This document shows, piece after piece, positions 1 to 12,223 of a stretch of DNA of 64,000 nt; positions within the stretch are counted from its first letter, which is position 1, and every line of letters starts with the position of its first letter. This stretch comes from Daedaleopsis sinensis. Taxonomy: Eukaryota; Basidiomycota; Agaricomycetes; Polyporales; Polyporaceae. The notes beneath the pieces are model-generated. The model ran no database searches and had not been told where the DNA came from. It saw only the letters and a list, made by a program, of their open reading frames with translations. The stretch lies in NCBI GenBank assembly GCA_033807695.1, contig CM066303.1:2604001-2668000 (forward strand), in the 5' to 3' direction. Both the position numbers and the translations under genes were made by a program.

Positions 1-1013
1 GCTGAGTGTCGCTTTGCATCTCGTCTCGGCTTCAAGTTCAGATTTGGGTACGGTTAGCGCACTGTGTGATCGTGCTGGATGTTTCGAAGACGTTGAAGTT
101 TCCTTGTCTGGCTCCGAGTCGAGAGTATTTTTTCTTGTCTGTCTCGAAAATATTTCCTCGTCTTAACCATCTTCATTGGTATCATGCGAAAGGAGAGTAG
201 AAAGGAGCGAGTCTATTCTCCTTCTCGGAGCGAATTATGACTCACCATTAACTGTCTTTTCTTCGTTCCCGATATCATGCCCTGTGCGACGTCCACGATC
301 AGCATGCACTCGGGACAGGTGGCAAACAGAAGACGCACCCGTGTTCTTGGGGCGACGCCGGGCATTCCCCAGTCGTCGCTGTTGATATGGCATATTATTG
401 TGGTCGTCCTGAATAAACCATAGAGATAGTGCTTCGTCGCACGAACCATAATTCTTGCATAAAACTGAATACTGATCAGCTTGCGCGGACTTGTTCGAGT
501 TCGCATGCGACGTACCTTGCTCTTCCAAATCCTCGTTCTTGATGACGCGGAATAGGTAAATATCAGGTTCGCATGTGTTCCCTGAGGCGAGATCAACCGT
601 TAATTATCTGAACAATTTTGAAGCCAAATATGCCGGTGCCTCGAGGGCGGTCGGCAGCCGTTGCAGAGGACGCTGAAGCATCATGATGCCGCAGACTATC
701 CTTGCACTATATGTCCTCGGATTTTGACGGCGATGCGTCGGTTTATGCACGACCTATAGAGGGAGTGAACAACCGCTCTCGCTGAACGATTGGCCGTGCA
801 GACGTGGAACGTACCATTCTCTCTGATTGTATGCGAATACGTGACATTGCGCGTTGACATGAGATGAATGAACGGGGCTTGCTACAAAGGCGGCGCCATC
901 AGCATCGCGAGGGGGACGCGTGCGACTCACTATGTAGGTGGATGTGGGCGTGGTTGCGCGGTGCCGTGTGTCCAATGGTTGGGGGTCGTGATACCTGTCA
1001 GCGGACCGGACTG
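1..1013. repeat. Diverged tandem repeat, copy 1 (left end cut by window)
   Basis: This stretch aligns with the next ~950 bases in the same orientation. Matching landmarks are the block around 61-110 with 1062-1110, the block at 630-690 with 1574-1634, and the block at 748-1045 with 1677-1925. The offset drifts from about 1001 to 944 bases, so several indels separate the copies. Short minus-strand ORFs exist in both copies (213-596 and 1249-1539), but the shared amino acids fall in different frames, which argues against a conserved protein. No terminal repeats or transposase motif were seen. The left boundary is outside the window. Confidence 0.7.
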
Positions 1014-1960
1014 CATCGTGCCCTTCGCTTCAGGTTCAGGTTTGGTGGGCTTGGTTAGCGCACTGTGTGATCGTGCTAGATGTTGCGAAGACGTTGAAGT
1101 TTCCTTGTCTGCGTCGAAAATGTTTCCTCGTTGGGATCATGAAATCTAGGGATAGAGGGTAGGACTGAGCGAGTCTATTCTCCCTCTCATAACGACAATC
1201 ACTCACCATCAATAGTCCTTTTGTCCGTTTGCCCGGCATCAAATCCTACTATGCGATGACCACGGTGAGCGTGCACTCGGAACAGGCAGACAGCGGACGC
1301 ACTTGTATTCTTGAGGCGACGCCAGGTATTCCCCGGTCGTCGCAGTTGCTGTGGAATTTTGTTATGGCCGTTCTCAAATAGTCACGGTGATAGTGCTTCG
1401 TCGCACGAATCGGATATTGGCATAAAACTGGATACTGATCAGCTGGCGTAAGCTCGAGAGAGGGGCATGCGACGTACCTGGCTCTAGGTCTTGAGTAGGT
1501 AAATATCAGGGTCGCATGTATTCCTTGAGGCGAGATCAACCGTTGAATATCTCAACAATCCTTGAAGCCGAATATGCCGGTGCCTCGAGGGCCGTCGGCA
1601 GCCGTTGCAGAGGACGCTGAAGCATCACGATGCCGCAAGCCATCCTTGCATTAAATATCCTTGAGTTTGATTATGAACGACCTAGAGTGGGAGTGAGCAA
1701 TCGCTTGCGCTGTACAGTGGGCCGTGCGGACGCGGGACGCACCATTGTTATGTGTATATGTGACATTGCGCGTGGACCTAAGGTAGATGAACCAAGCTTG
1801 CTACGAAGACGCCATCAGCATCGCGAGCGGGCCGCATGCGACTCACCATGTAGGCGGGTGTGAGCGTGGTTGCGCGGTGCCGTATATCCAGTCGAAGTTG
1901 GGGATCATGATAGCTGTAGCTTGTACCAGACTGCCTTCGTTTCCGCAGTTGCAGAGGATG
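1014..1960. repeat. Diverged tandem repeat, copy 2
   Basis: This is the second unit of the direct repeat. By eye it is roughly 80-85 percent identical to copy 1 over the aligned blocks. A short motif (GTTGCAGAGGA) recurs near 1940 at the right edge, as at about 660 and 1606, so the array may once have been longer or may end in a degraded third copy. No coding role can be supported. Confidence 0.65.
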
Positions 1961-3220
1961 CAATACGTGCCACCTTGCCTTTATCTGTCGTAACCATGTA
2001 AACCGTTCATCGGTGAGGGACTATCCGTCGGTAGGGGGCAAGGAACGTACCGCACGATGAGGTGAAGCTCGCAACATGGTTACGGAGGATGATTCTCATC
2101 CCCGATAGAGTGATTCAAATGGTGGGGAAGTCCGTAACCACGCTAGCGTCCTGCGGGAGGGGCGGTCAGCTCTACGGACGGCTCGGCTGCGACGCACTTT
2201 ATGGCCGTCAATGTTGTGCAATGACGTGTGTATCAGGAAATGAACATTGCAGCATCATAGCGTGCCATACACAATTAAAGCCATCATGGTGGGAAGCTGG
2301 TTAGGACGAAAATGGTTGAGCTTGCGATCCTAACCATAACCAAGTCATTCCCGAACCAACGTGAAGTAATAGATTGGTCAGCGACGCACCATATCTTATG
2401 GACGAGCCAAGTAGGAAGACATCTAGCATTGCTCGCGAGTGGCAACTAGGATAGTTTGACGGGATGCGAACACAGTGGTGGTGGTAGTAGTGAGGAACGA
2501 ACGGGAGGGAAGACGCGCCAGTTTTAAACTTGAGCAAGCGCGCGCTTGGTGGAGAATGAGACAATGCTTTGACGGAACGGCGGAACAAAAGGCTTTGACT
2601 CTGAGCTGCTTTCGCTTTCTCCGCCCCGAGTCGCCCTCGCCACTCACCGTGTCAAAGCACGCGCTTTAACAAATCCGGGTAGTGACGGTCCGGATTATTT
2701 AATGCGAGTGGCGTGCATGGAAGAAGGTGAGTGTGATTGAAGTCAGAGAGCACGACACATTTCATTGTCAGAGAACTTCGGAGGCTTGAGGTTCGCTCGA
2801 GAGTCGGACGTCGAGGTCGTGTACAGACAGTACAGTAGAGAGGAACGACTTAGACGCCATGAATTTGAGCGCTATAGTAGACCTTCAGTTTGCGTTTGTT
2901 TGTCCCTATGGCTGTAACAGTCCCACTGAGTCAGTCACTACCGTACTAGGTACTTAGTAGTGTACTGTGTTCGTCACAAACCCCTCTCGAAAACGTGAAC
3001 TGTTAGCTGGCCTCGAGACTGTGACTTGCTCAGATTGATTTCCTCGAACTGGGCTGCCACAAACATCTTTGACTATCCCGGAAGGCTACGGCGAATGACA
3101 TAAGTATTGGCAGTTCTTGGCATCTCTTTGATTCTACTAGGTTAGAAGAACTAAACAACTGCCAAACTGTAGGTTGACGAATCCGAAGGTCATGTCCAAG
3201 TTAACTGACAACGCACCATA
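1961..3220. other. Intergenic, no gene seen
   Basis: There are only short unsupported ORFs here. The last ~200 bases would contain the 3' untranslated region of the minus-strand HET gene that ends at 3221. Confidence 0.6.
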
Positions 3221-6200
3221 CTAGATCTGAGGTGGTCGAGTCCATACAAAGTATTCATCGGTGCACTCTCTCAGAGCCTTCTCCCTGTGGCGCTCAAGGA
3301 CGAGTTGCGGGATAGCTCGCCTCACCTGCTCCATGATCTCGTCTCGAAGGTCTTTGCGAAGTCCGCTGATGACTGGTATGTTGTCGTCCTGTTGATCGAT
3401 ATTGATATCGTCAATTGACGGGGCCAGTAACTCAGGCGATGCGCTGCCCGGGGCGTCCGGTCCACCGACCGTGAACTTTCGCTCTCCCCAGGCCAAAACC
3501 GTGCCTCTGTCCTTCTGACCTAGGTGAAAGAAGGAACGAAGGTGGAAAACGTCCGTTCGGTGCTCCTCCAACACCATCACCATGATGTTGTCTGGACCTG
3601 CTGCGGGGCTTGAGCCGGGGAAGTACTTGTCAAACCAACCAAGGAGTGCGCCGTATACACCAAGACCACCTCCGCTACTCAACTCTCCTTCGGATGTTGG
3701 CGGTAGTACCCATCGTGATCCGTCAAGTGCTTCTACTATGCGCAAACTTGTCGAACTCTCTTCATCGGACTCATCTTCCTTCATCAGGTCGGCGGTAGCC
3801 TGGAGTGGCACCGCACGCACGGTGAACGTCAAATAACCAGCGTCGTCCATCCTTCCCTTAGGTAACGGGCCAATAGCACGCGGCACGGGGTATACAGGAT
3901 GGTCCACGACCTGCGACACTTCTTGCATCCTCGAGCGCCTCCCTGTTCCGACTCGGACCATAGCGGCGCCTGCGACACTTGTCCTCGGGAACCTAGGGAA
4001 CGTCGACAGACACCGATCTGGGGTGATCCGAGCTGCCGCTCCCAACCAGCTCGCACTTCCTCCGCCCTTCAGGATTGCTTGTGCAAGCGCGATGGTCGCG
4101 CCGCGACGGTCATCCTTGTCGAACGCTCCAACATCAAGCGTCACTCCGAAGAGACCCATGATGCTGAATACCATGTCGACAGGACGTGACGAGGTGCGCA
4201 TGAGCGCGCTTTGCCAGGCTGCGTGCGCGCGCGTGTCTGAGTCGGTGGTGAGTGTAGGCTCCATCGCGATCGCAAGCGCGACCACGTTTGGGGCGAATAT
4301 CCCTGACCCGCTCCCTGATTTGGCTGCAGATGCGGATGGATGAGCGCTGAATAGCGAGACCGTAACTCGAACTTCATCGTCACCATAAGGACTAGTCATG
4401 AGCGTGGTAGGTGTAAACGCTAGCGTGCCGCCAGAACAGGCTTCGAGGATGACGCTCAATGTTGCCATCGCAGACTCGTTCGGGACGACCTCCTGTATTG
4501 TTGCAGCGAGTCCCGAGCTCGTTGTCGACCCCCATCCGAGCTTCCACGCAAAGAGTACGACCGCCTCCGGCGGAGCAAGCACCTCCTGCAGAGTCCAGTT
4601 GCGGTGGATCCACGGCGTGGGTTCGTCGAGCCGGACAAGCCGTCGGATGCCACCCGCAAGGACTACGCAGAGACGGCATGACTTGTACACCTGGTACATG
4701 TGCTGAATCTGCCAGTTCTTGTCTTCACGGTTGTTCTGGATGATGCAGAGGCGGTCAAGCCAGAGGTATGGGCAGCCACGCATGAGCGATGCCGTGCAAG
4801 CATGCGTCAGGACGTCGATACCCACGGGATCGGCGTACTCTGCTCCTTCTACGGAGAAAGCAGTGCCAGAAACAGTCGAGTCGATAACAACACCGAGCCA
4901 GGGGTAGGAGATTGCGGAGTAGGGCATGGTAGGGAACTCGGGAAACTCCACGATCTTCAGTACGCCGTGCTCCACAAGTGCTTCACAATCGACCAGGCGG
5001 ATGCGACATGGTGTCGCCGTTTCTGATATGCTGAGGATCTGGGTGATCTTCATAGCATCCAGAGAGACAACGCAGATAGTGTCCCGAGGGCTGAGTATCG
5101 ACCGTGAGCATCCTTTATCGCGATTGATTCATGCATTGCTGGATATACTCACATTGTCTCAAGTTCTGGCAAGTTACTATGTGGTGACATCACCTCCGGA
5201 GGTGAACCGCCCCCGGTCACGCAGAACTCCATCTCAGACCATGCTTCCACCTCATCTCGCTCATTCCAACTGAGGCTAAAGAATGTCCGAAGTTGGAACA
5301 TCCCAGGTGCGTATTCCTCTAAGAGCATCGCCCGAATGGTGTCATTGCGGAATGACTGCGTCATGCTACTGTAGTCCTGGTCAAACCATCCTATCACAAC
5401 GCCATACACGCTGTGTCGGGGCTCATTTGTACTCGAGTCTCCATCAGATGGCCGTTTCTCCCCAAAGACGCAATGCGCGATCCACCGCGACCCATCGAGA
5501 GCATCCATGGTGCGAGAATTGACAGAGCTGACGTACTTCTCTGTCACAGGCCGCAGTTGAATAGCCTTTGCGGTGAACATGAGCTGTCCCGCATCATCCA
5601 TGACAGCCTCCGGCGGTTGGAAAGGCATGGTGTCGTACAGTCGCACAGGGCTCCGAACGACCGCGTCCACCTCGCGCAAACCGTCCTTCGTCTCCACAAA
5701 GGCCCTTCCTTCGGCACTTTTGCTGGGAAACGTCGGGAGAGTCGCCCTCGGCTCAACACGGAACGTGGCCCCTAGCCAGGTCGCTCTCTGGCCCGTCCTC
5801 AAGATGGCTTGTGCAAGCGCTATGCTCGTGCCCCGGAGATCGTCAGGGGCGAATACGGCCGGGTCGAGGGAGACATCGAAGAGACCCATGACGCTGTAGA
5901 CCATATCTACCGGACGCGAGGCCGTGCGCATGAGCGCGCTCTGCCACACGGCGTGGGCGCGGGAGCTCGACTCAGCCACATTGCCCTTCGCCACGTCCAT
6001 GGCCATGATGAGTGCCATGATGCTCGGGGCGCACATCCTGTGCTGGAGCTTCCAAAACGGAGTGCCGTCTGATGCGCGTCCTGTTGGGAATGCTCCGAAG
6101 ATCGACACTTGAACCCCGATAGGTGCGACAGGTCTAGAGGGGTCTGTTGGCTCGGAGAAGAAAGAGCAATGGCCGACGACGCCGGCGTGCAGGAGGAACA

Positions 6201-6975
6201 CTAGTGGTGCAACCATTGACTCCCCGGGGACAACCTCCTGTATTCCGCCGAACTTCGTACCAGCAGTACCCCTGCCTGTCCCAAGCTTCCACTCGACGAG
6301 GACAACGACTTCAGCTGGTGCAAGAGCTTCGACCAGCGTCCAGCTGCGATGGATCCATGTGGTCTCTTCGTTCAGACGCGCGAGACGCTGCGCACCTCCC
6401 GCCAGGACAATACAGAGCCGAGCGGATCGGTAGATGCTGGTCATGTTCTGGATATGCCAGTTCTTGTCGTCTTGGCTGGTTTGTGTGATGGAAAGTCTGT
6501 CCAGCCAGATATAAAGACAGTCCCGTTTCAGAGACGCGATGCACGCGTGTCGGAGGGGAATTAGTCCGATCGGGTCAGCGTCCGTCGCACCGTCTACAGC
6601 AAACCGGTGTCCGCAGGACGCCTCAGAAACAGCCTCGGTTAGGACACCGCGCCATGGGTACGAGATGATGGTATATGCGATGGTAGGAAGTTCGGGAAAC
6701 TCGATAATTTGAAGTGCTCCTAGGTCCAGGAAGGCGAGGCAATCAAGCAGACGGATGCGGCCAGTAGCTGCTCTCGGTGAGAGATCGAGCAAGGAGTCGG
6801 TGGTATTGAGAGAAACAGCTTGTGAGTTGTAGATTATCCTGTATGTGTCACAGCTCTATCAGCGAGCAATGTCATAAATAAAGCTATTATGTTCAAATAG
6901 CACACACCTAGGTCGGGCTTCACGAGCCGTGCCATTGGCTAGAGCTAGAGTCGGCGATGGATATCTTAAAGCCAT
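3221..6975 (-). CDS. Tandem-HET protein HET-A (two heterokaryon-incompatibility modules)
   Basis: Three exons are predicted: 6975-6908, 6838-5153 and 5090-3221, giving 1207 aa. Each half carries the HET (PF06985) signature. Module 1 has ISYPW (about residue 81), a WLDRLSITQ block (134) and WIHRSWTL (184). Module 2 has YSAISYPW (642), WLDRLCIIQ (695) and WIHRNWTLQE (747). Introns are 6907-6839 (69 bp) and 5152-5091 (62 bp, GTGAGT...CTCAG with a CTCAC branch motif); both keep phase. Without the second intron the modules read as two ORFs only 95 bases apart, with no room for a terminator and promoter. Exon 1 supplies the only in-frame ATG for module 1, which otherwise has none. In ascomycetes HET proteins mediate non-self recognition and cell death; that role is inferred here. 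The paralogue is at 24131-27863. Confidence 0.82.
5091..5152 (-). other. 62-bp intron joining the two HET modules (HET-A)
   Basis: Donor GTGAGT and acceptor CTCAG flank a 62-bp intron. It removes the stop after module 1 and puts the next 14 codons in frame with the ATG of module 2. An intron of exactly the same length and phase sits at the same place in the paralogue (25917-25978). Confidence 0.75.
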
Positions 6976-7368
6976 CGAGATCGGGAAGAGTAGAGATCAA
7001 GAGGATATCAGTCGCATCCAAGGATTGAACGGAAGGTTTGCCGTGAGAAGAACACGTGCGCTCGCCGAGTTACCGGCGACTGACGGCGTCTCACTGAGCT
7101 GTAGGGGTCAATGTTGTCGTATCAGGATCATTCAAATAGCACATGAATCTCAGCCTGCTAGTGTGCCTCAAGAAACTTCATTGCATTATTCTTGGTCGAG
7201 AAATACCTTGACACTGTAGCCGTGCTCGAGAATCTTGCGACGACTGCACCGTGTTTCGTTCGGCACGTGCAAATGTTCCGACACATCTTCCTACGAAAAA
7301 TACAGATGGCCTTTCAACCATCATCTGCTATCTGACCGGATGGCAACTCCATCCGAGGAGCTCAGTGC
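6976..7368. other. Intergenic between HET-A and QOR1
   Basis: These 393 bases hold the promoter side of HET-A and the 3' end of QOR1, both on the minus strand. No clear TATA box or other gene was seen. Confidence 0.5.
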
Positions 7369-8786
7369 TCAGTCTTTCGAGACCTTCACAACAACCTTGC
7401 CGACGTGCTGCTGGCTTTCGAGATACTTGTACGCCTCCGTAGTGTGCTCAAAGTCGAACACCTTGTCGACGACCGGCTTGAGCTTCACGGCAGACATCAG
7501 ACGGTTCATGTCTTCGAACCTGCAAACGACCCCGATCAGAATCAGGCCCCACCCAACTGCACAGCGGGATACGTACTGCGCGCGCGAGCCGACGATAACG
7601 CCGCGCATGATCGCGCCCTTGCTGATCACCGAGAAAGGGAGGTGGCTCGTGTCGGCTACCTGGATCAGCAAACGGGGTACCCAGCATCAGCTTTCCATAT
7701 GCAACTTAGCCTAGCACTTAGCACCTACCCCAGCAACGAATCCGATGAGGTCCACCGAGCCCCCGTTGCGAACGCTGTTCAAGGACTTCATGATCGTCCC
7801 GGGCCCGCCGACCTCAATGACGTGGTCCACGCCGCGTCCCCCAGTAAGCCTGAGCACCTCCTCGTCCCACGCAGGCGTCGTCTTGTAGTTAATGAGGTGC
7901 GCGGCACCGAGTGCCTTGGCCTTCGCGAGCTTCGCGTCCGAGGAAGAAGTCGCGATGACCGTCGCGCCAGATGCGACGGCGAGCTGGAGGCCGAAGATCG
8001 AGACGCCGCCGGTGCCCTGCACGAGCACGATGTCTCCGCCTTTGAGTGGGAGCGGGCCTTGGAGGGCGTTGTACGCGGTGAGCGCCGCGCATGGAAGCGT
8101 CGAGGCCTCCTCGTAGCTGAGGTGCTCAGGGATGCGAACGAGGGCCTATTCAGCAAGGATGTCAGGCATCAGCATCTTTCTGTGTCGCTTTTGCGACCTG
8201 CGCGCGGGCAGGCGCAGGGACTGTGACTCACGTGTGCGGGTAGGACCTTGTACTTGGTGAGGACACCGTCGATGGGCCCACCGAGGCAGGTATTCTTGTT
8301 CTCGTCGGTAATATCCCCGAAGATGTGTTCGGTAACGAAGTTGGCGCAGACACGCTCGCCGGCGGACCAGCCCTTGACGTCCCCGCCGAGGGCGACGATC
8401 TCGCCCGCCATGTCGGAGCCCGGAACGACGTTCTCCTTCTGCCCGAGCGGGTACTGGCCCTTGGCGACGATGAGGTCGCGGTACTGTGGGTGCGGATGAA
8501 GATACGTGAGTACCGAGAACTGATGTCAAAAATGGAACGGCCCGGTAGGCAGAGGCTGAGATGCGGCGAGGAGAACGGACCTGGAGAGAGACTGCGTGGA
8601 CCTTGACGAGCACCTCCGTAGACCTGAGCTTGGGGATCGCAGCCTCCTGGAGTTAGGTTGTGGAAACCATCAGTCTGGACGAAAGTCGCAGTTCGATCGC
8701 GAAGTAAGCATGAGCCAGTAGATCGGTCGATCGATGGTGCGTACCTTGGGAAGGCGATATTCACGCGTCTTCTGGGGGATGGACAT
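7369..8786 (-). pseudogene. Zinc-independent MDR / quinone-reductase-like gene QOR1, frameshifted
   Basis: Six exons align one-to-one with QOR2 and QOR3: 8786-8745, 8674-8581, 8483-8232, 8145-7729, 7659-7577 and 7519-7369. Exon lengths match (42, 252, 417, 83, 151) except exon 2, which is 94 instead of 96 nt. Two bases are missing at about 8650/8651, just after the FHNLT codons, so exon 2 shifts frame and its downstream codons no longer match. All splice sites and the rest of the frame are intact, including the Rossmann motif VQGTGGVS in exon 4. The family reduces quinones or enoyl/aldehyde substrates with NADPH; the substrate is unknown. The decay looks recent, unless the window has a base-call error here. 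Confidence 0.78.
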
Positions 8787-8844
8787 GTTTGTATGCGTCG
8801 AGGATGAGGGGGCTGTAATGGAATGATGCTGTGAGCGGTGGTCT

Positions 8845-8910
8845 CTGGACGAAGCTTTATGTCGGACGGCACTGACCTCAAGTGCCATCTCACCTCTGCA
8901 TATATGGGGC
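8845..8910 (-). promoter_or_regulatory. QOR1 core promoter (TATA plus shared box)
   Basis: Read on the minus strand, a TATATG-type TATA element lies at about 8905-8900, roughly 115 bases before the ATG at 8786. An ACATAAAGCTTC box follows at 8862-8851. The same order recurs upstream of QOR2 and QOR3 (ACATAACGCTCC), and QOR1 and QOR3 also share GAGGTGAG next to the TATA and GTCAGTGC further down. Confidence 0.55.
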
Positions 8911-9882
8911 CCATTGTTAAGCTTCTAGAAGGTCGGTTTGTCAGGCTCGAACAGACTGGGACATCGACACTCCCAGTCACTAGTGAAGCAGTTTGATATC
9001 CCGATGACTCCGAAGGGTCGGCCTTTTTAACCTGCTGGCAAGGGAATACTGAGTAAGCTCAAGCGAAGCCTGAACCGGAGGTGTGTAGTAGTGTATGAGT
9101 CCTAAGGGGCATCGCGAAGGACTGGGAGTGGTTCCCCGGAGTTCCCCGGGCGGTTGGACCGGGGACTGTTCTCTGGACGGGTACCCACTGGCTGACGACA
9201 GTGGGGAAACCGAGGTGCAAGGCTTCCACTTTCTCGCTGTGGTTAGCTTCAACCGCGCCGTATCTTCTATGCGTTACGACCCGAAGTCGAGGCAACTGCT
9301 TGTCGGACTTGACAGTGGAGGGATCCACCATGAGCAATGTGAAATGATGAGGTCTACAAGAGTAGTAAGTCGACCTGGACTCAGGAATTAAAATATCGGA
9401 CTGTTATTACTTCCTAACAGCTTCCAACACGCCAGGCGTCTGAACACACAAGATGTCTGACTAGCGAGGAAGCGACCCAGATGATATACGAAAGATCTAT
9501 CAATGTAGTGGGCTCTAGTGTGCCGGCACATGTGAGTACGTGGAAGCAGATGTGTGGGAATGCAAATACGGCAGCGGCGGTCTAAGTAGTAAGTATCGAT
9601 CTACAACAATGTGCAAGTCCGTTGTGCGTGAGATGCGTCTAGGGATGGAGGAAGGGTCGGGAAACGAAGTCAAGCCATGATGGATACAGATAGCATCATT
9701 CTGGAAGCGTAGAGGTCATGAACTGCGTGAAAATGAGTCTAAGAACGTATCGCGGTGTGTCGCTCGGATGTGGTGAGGTGCAAGGGGTGGTTTTGTGAAA
9801 GAGCATCGAAGACATCGGTGTGTCGTGGGTCGCGTGCCGCAGTCGTAACAGCGAGGTCTAAGTCAGGAACTGGCCGAGCAGG
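8911..9882. other. Intergenic between QOR1 and the MFS gene
   Basis: Nearly 1 kb with no supported gene. It contains the distal QOR1 promoter and the 3' flank of the minus-strand transporter. Short ORFs at 8980-9337 show no recognisable domain. Confidence 0.5.
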
Positions 9883-12223
9883 TCAGTATTTTGCGAATAT
9901 TTTGGGCTCGCGCTTGAACCGTGCTGTGTGACTCCTAGTCAGCATGCATGGCTCTATAGCTCCATGTGAGAGCACGGGAGCGGGAGGCGCACCGTATAGC
10001 AGGACAGAAGCGCCGACGATCTGCAGGCTCCCAGAGTAGACCGACACCGCGAGCCAGTTGCCCCCCGTCGCACTGAGGATCGCGCCCCCGAGCGGGGCCC
10101 CAGCCGAGTTACCTGCAACGAGCATGGGTGAGCGTCCTTCATTGGGCCTGCAGGGGAACGGGAACGGGAGGGGAAGGGGAGGGCGCGGCTTACCCGGAAG
10201 GTTGAAGAGCAGCATCAGCCCGGAGAGGCCCGCGAGCCGGCTCGAGCCGTACAGCTGCGACGAGACCGCGGGCGAGAGCGAGAGGAAGCACCCGCACACG
10301 AACCCGTACAGGATCCCGAACGCCATCTACGCCCCACCATGGCACTCCGTCAGCACACGCACGCAGGGGGGAGCGGGGAGAGGACGCACGATCCCAGCGT
10401 AGGTCGAGACGAAGGACCAGACGAGGAGCTGCGTGAGCCCCGAGAGCATGATCACGCCCCACAGCGCGTTCACGGGCCCGATGCGGTCCGCGGCGAAACC
10501 GACGAGGGTGCGGCCCGTCGCCGCGGAGAAGTTGAGCATCGTCACGGGCAGCGCTGCGAGCTGTGTACCGGTGCGCGGACCATCGAGGAAGGGTTAGTTG
10601 ACAAGGTAGGGGCTCGACGAACGGAACGTGGCGCGCGACGCACCAGGGGAGACAGGGACAGCAGCTTGTCCTGCGCGAAGGTGGGCAGGAAGAAGATGGG
10701 CGAGAGGTAGCCGCTGCGTGCATGGCACCGAGGTCAGTAAAAGAAACAGAGCGGACGGTGATGCCAGAGCGAGCGGAGACGACACGCACAAGACAGTGAA
10801 GAAGAAGCACAAGCCGAGGCTCCAGAACACGGGGTCGCGGAAGAACCCGACGTCGAACCAGACGATCTGCTTGCGCTGGCCGGGCACGCGGCGCTCGGAG
10901 ATCATGAACCACGCGGCGAGCAGCAGCACGCCGTCGATCGCGGTGTAGATCGCGAACGCCTTCCGAAGCCCGAGCGTGCTCAGGAGCGCGCGGAAGACCA
11001 GCGAGGACACCGCGCCGCCTGCGGGGTGCGAATTGACGTCCGAGTGCCAGTGCGCAGCAGTCGAACGTGGTACAGGGGGGCAATGAAGAGGGGGTGTGAT
11101 GGTGAGACAAAGGAGGTACGGTAGGAGGTGGGGGTGTACGTACCTATCGAGCTGCCGGCGACCACGATGCCCGTCGCGAGAGCGCGGTACCTGAGGAACC
11201 ACTGGGATGGAAGCGCGACCTGAGCGGCATCTTGGTTAGCGGGCACGCGTTCGGGTTCGCACACACAGTACGAGGTGGACAAACAATTAGAGGGAACACA
11301 AGCGCATTTGCAATGCCCTGGATAGGGCCCTAAACAGACGCATACACCCGTCAGTCGACCGGCAGTCAGCGTTCGTGCACGTAAGCCGGACACACCATGA
11401 CCACGAAGAAGTGCCAGAGTTCCGTGGAAAACGTGCAGGCGAGCATGCTCAGGGTCCATAGGATGCCTCCAGCGGCGAGAAACGGCTGTCAGGAGGCGGC
11501 GCTATGAGTGGGATGCGCGCAGACGGCGCGCAGTGGTCATGCACGAACCCTGTACCCACTAGCGCATACAGTCAGCACTCTCTCGGTGGATCGCGAACGA
11601 TGCAACGGATGACACTCACTAGCGATCTGCGAGTTTGCCCGGGATGACGCTCAGCAAGGTCATGAACTGGTATAGGCAGGAACACGTCAAAAGCTAGGTA
11701 AAACACTCAAGGGAATATGGGCTTACGATGCCTGACATGCGTCGGGGAACACGTGCTCCTTGAAGTACGCTTCCGTGACTCCCCACACCTGCATTCATGT
11801 AAGTGCGACGGGCGCGAGCGGCGGGAAGCAGAGCAAAGGGAATGTCCGCTGCTCACAAGCCTTCCTCCGCGAAGCACACATCACGGCGGGCGTTGACGAG
11901 GATGCGTTCAAGATTGGCAATGGAAACGTTCATTGGGCGAAACACGGAAGGCACGACGCGAGCACATACCCCCAGCCGACCGTCGCGGCGGAATAGATCA
12001 CACAGCCGAAGATGACGAGCCACCCGCGCCCGCCGTCGGGCGGGAGGTCGTCGACGTCCGCGAGGAGGGCCGCGCGCCCCTTCTCGTCGCTGTACGTGTC
12101 GAAGTTGTGGAGCGAGGGCGCAACGGAGGTAGCGGCGGACAGTGCGCCCGCGTCCTTGAGTGCCTTGTGCACATCCACAACGTCGGCCTCGACATGCGTC
12201 TTGTCGGACTTAGGGGTATCCAT
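9883..12223 (-). CDS. MFS transporter, monocarboxylate-transporter (MCT/SLC16-like) type
   Basis: A membrane carrier of about 430 aa, split by roughly ten short introns. Exon 1 (12223-11966) has a hydrophilic N-terminus and the MCT-type motif PPDGGRGWLV before the first helix. Downstream exons encode VWGVTEAYF, FMTLLSVIPGKLADR, LWTLSML, ALPSQWFLRYRALATGI with AGSSIG, GFFRDPVFWSLGL, FLPTFAQDK, GFAADRIGPVNALWG and a last exon ending at 9883. Two microexons are needed: 10 nt at 11558-11549, completing the conserved DRYGYR loop, and 18 nt at 11317-11300. The exon-2/exon-3 junction near 11727 does not keep phase with a GT donor and may use a GC donor after 11733. The substrate is unknown; a carboxylate is typical of the family. 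Confidence 0.82.

Noticed and set aside
213..596. Minus-strand ORF in repeat copy 1 as a gene
   Set aside because: In copy 2 the matching amino acids are split between different frames, so the similarity is at DNA level only.
1..1960. LTR pair of a retrotransposon
   Set aside because: The units abut directly with no internal region, no primer-binding site and no gag/pol motif.
7405..8226. 273-codon plus-strand ORF opposite QOR1
   Set aside because: Same reason; equivalent antisense frames occur over QOR2 and QOR3 because the coding strand is GC-biased at third positions.
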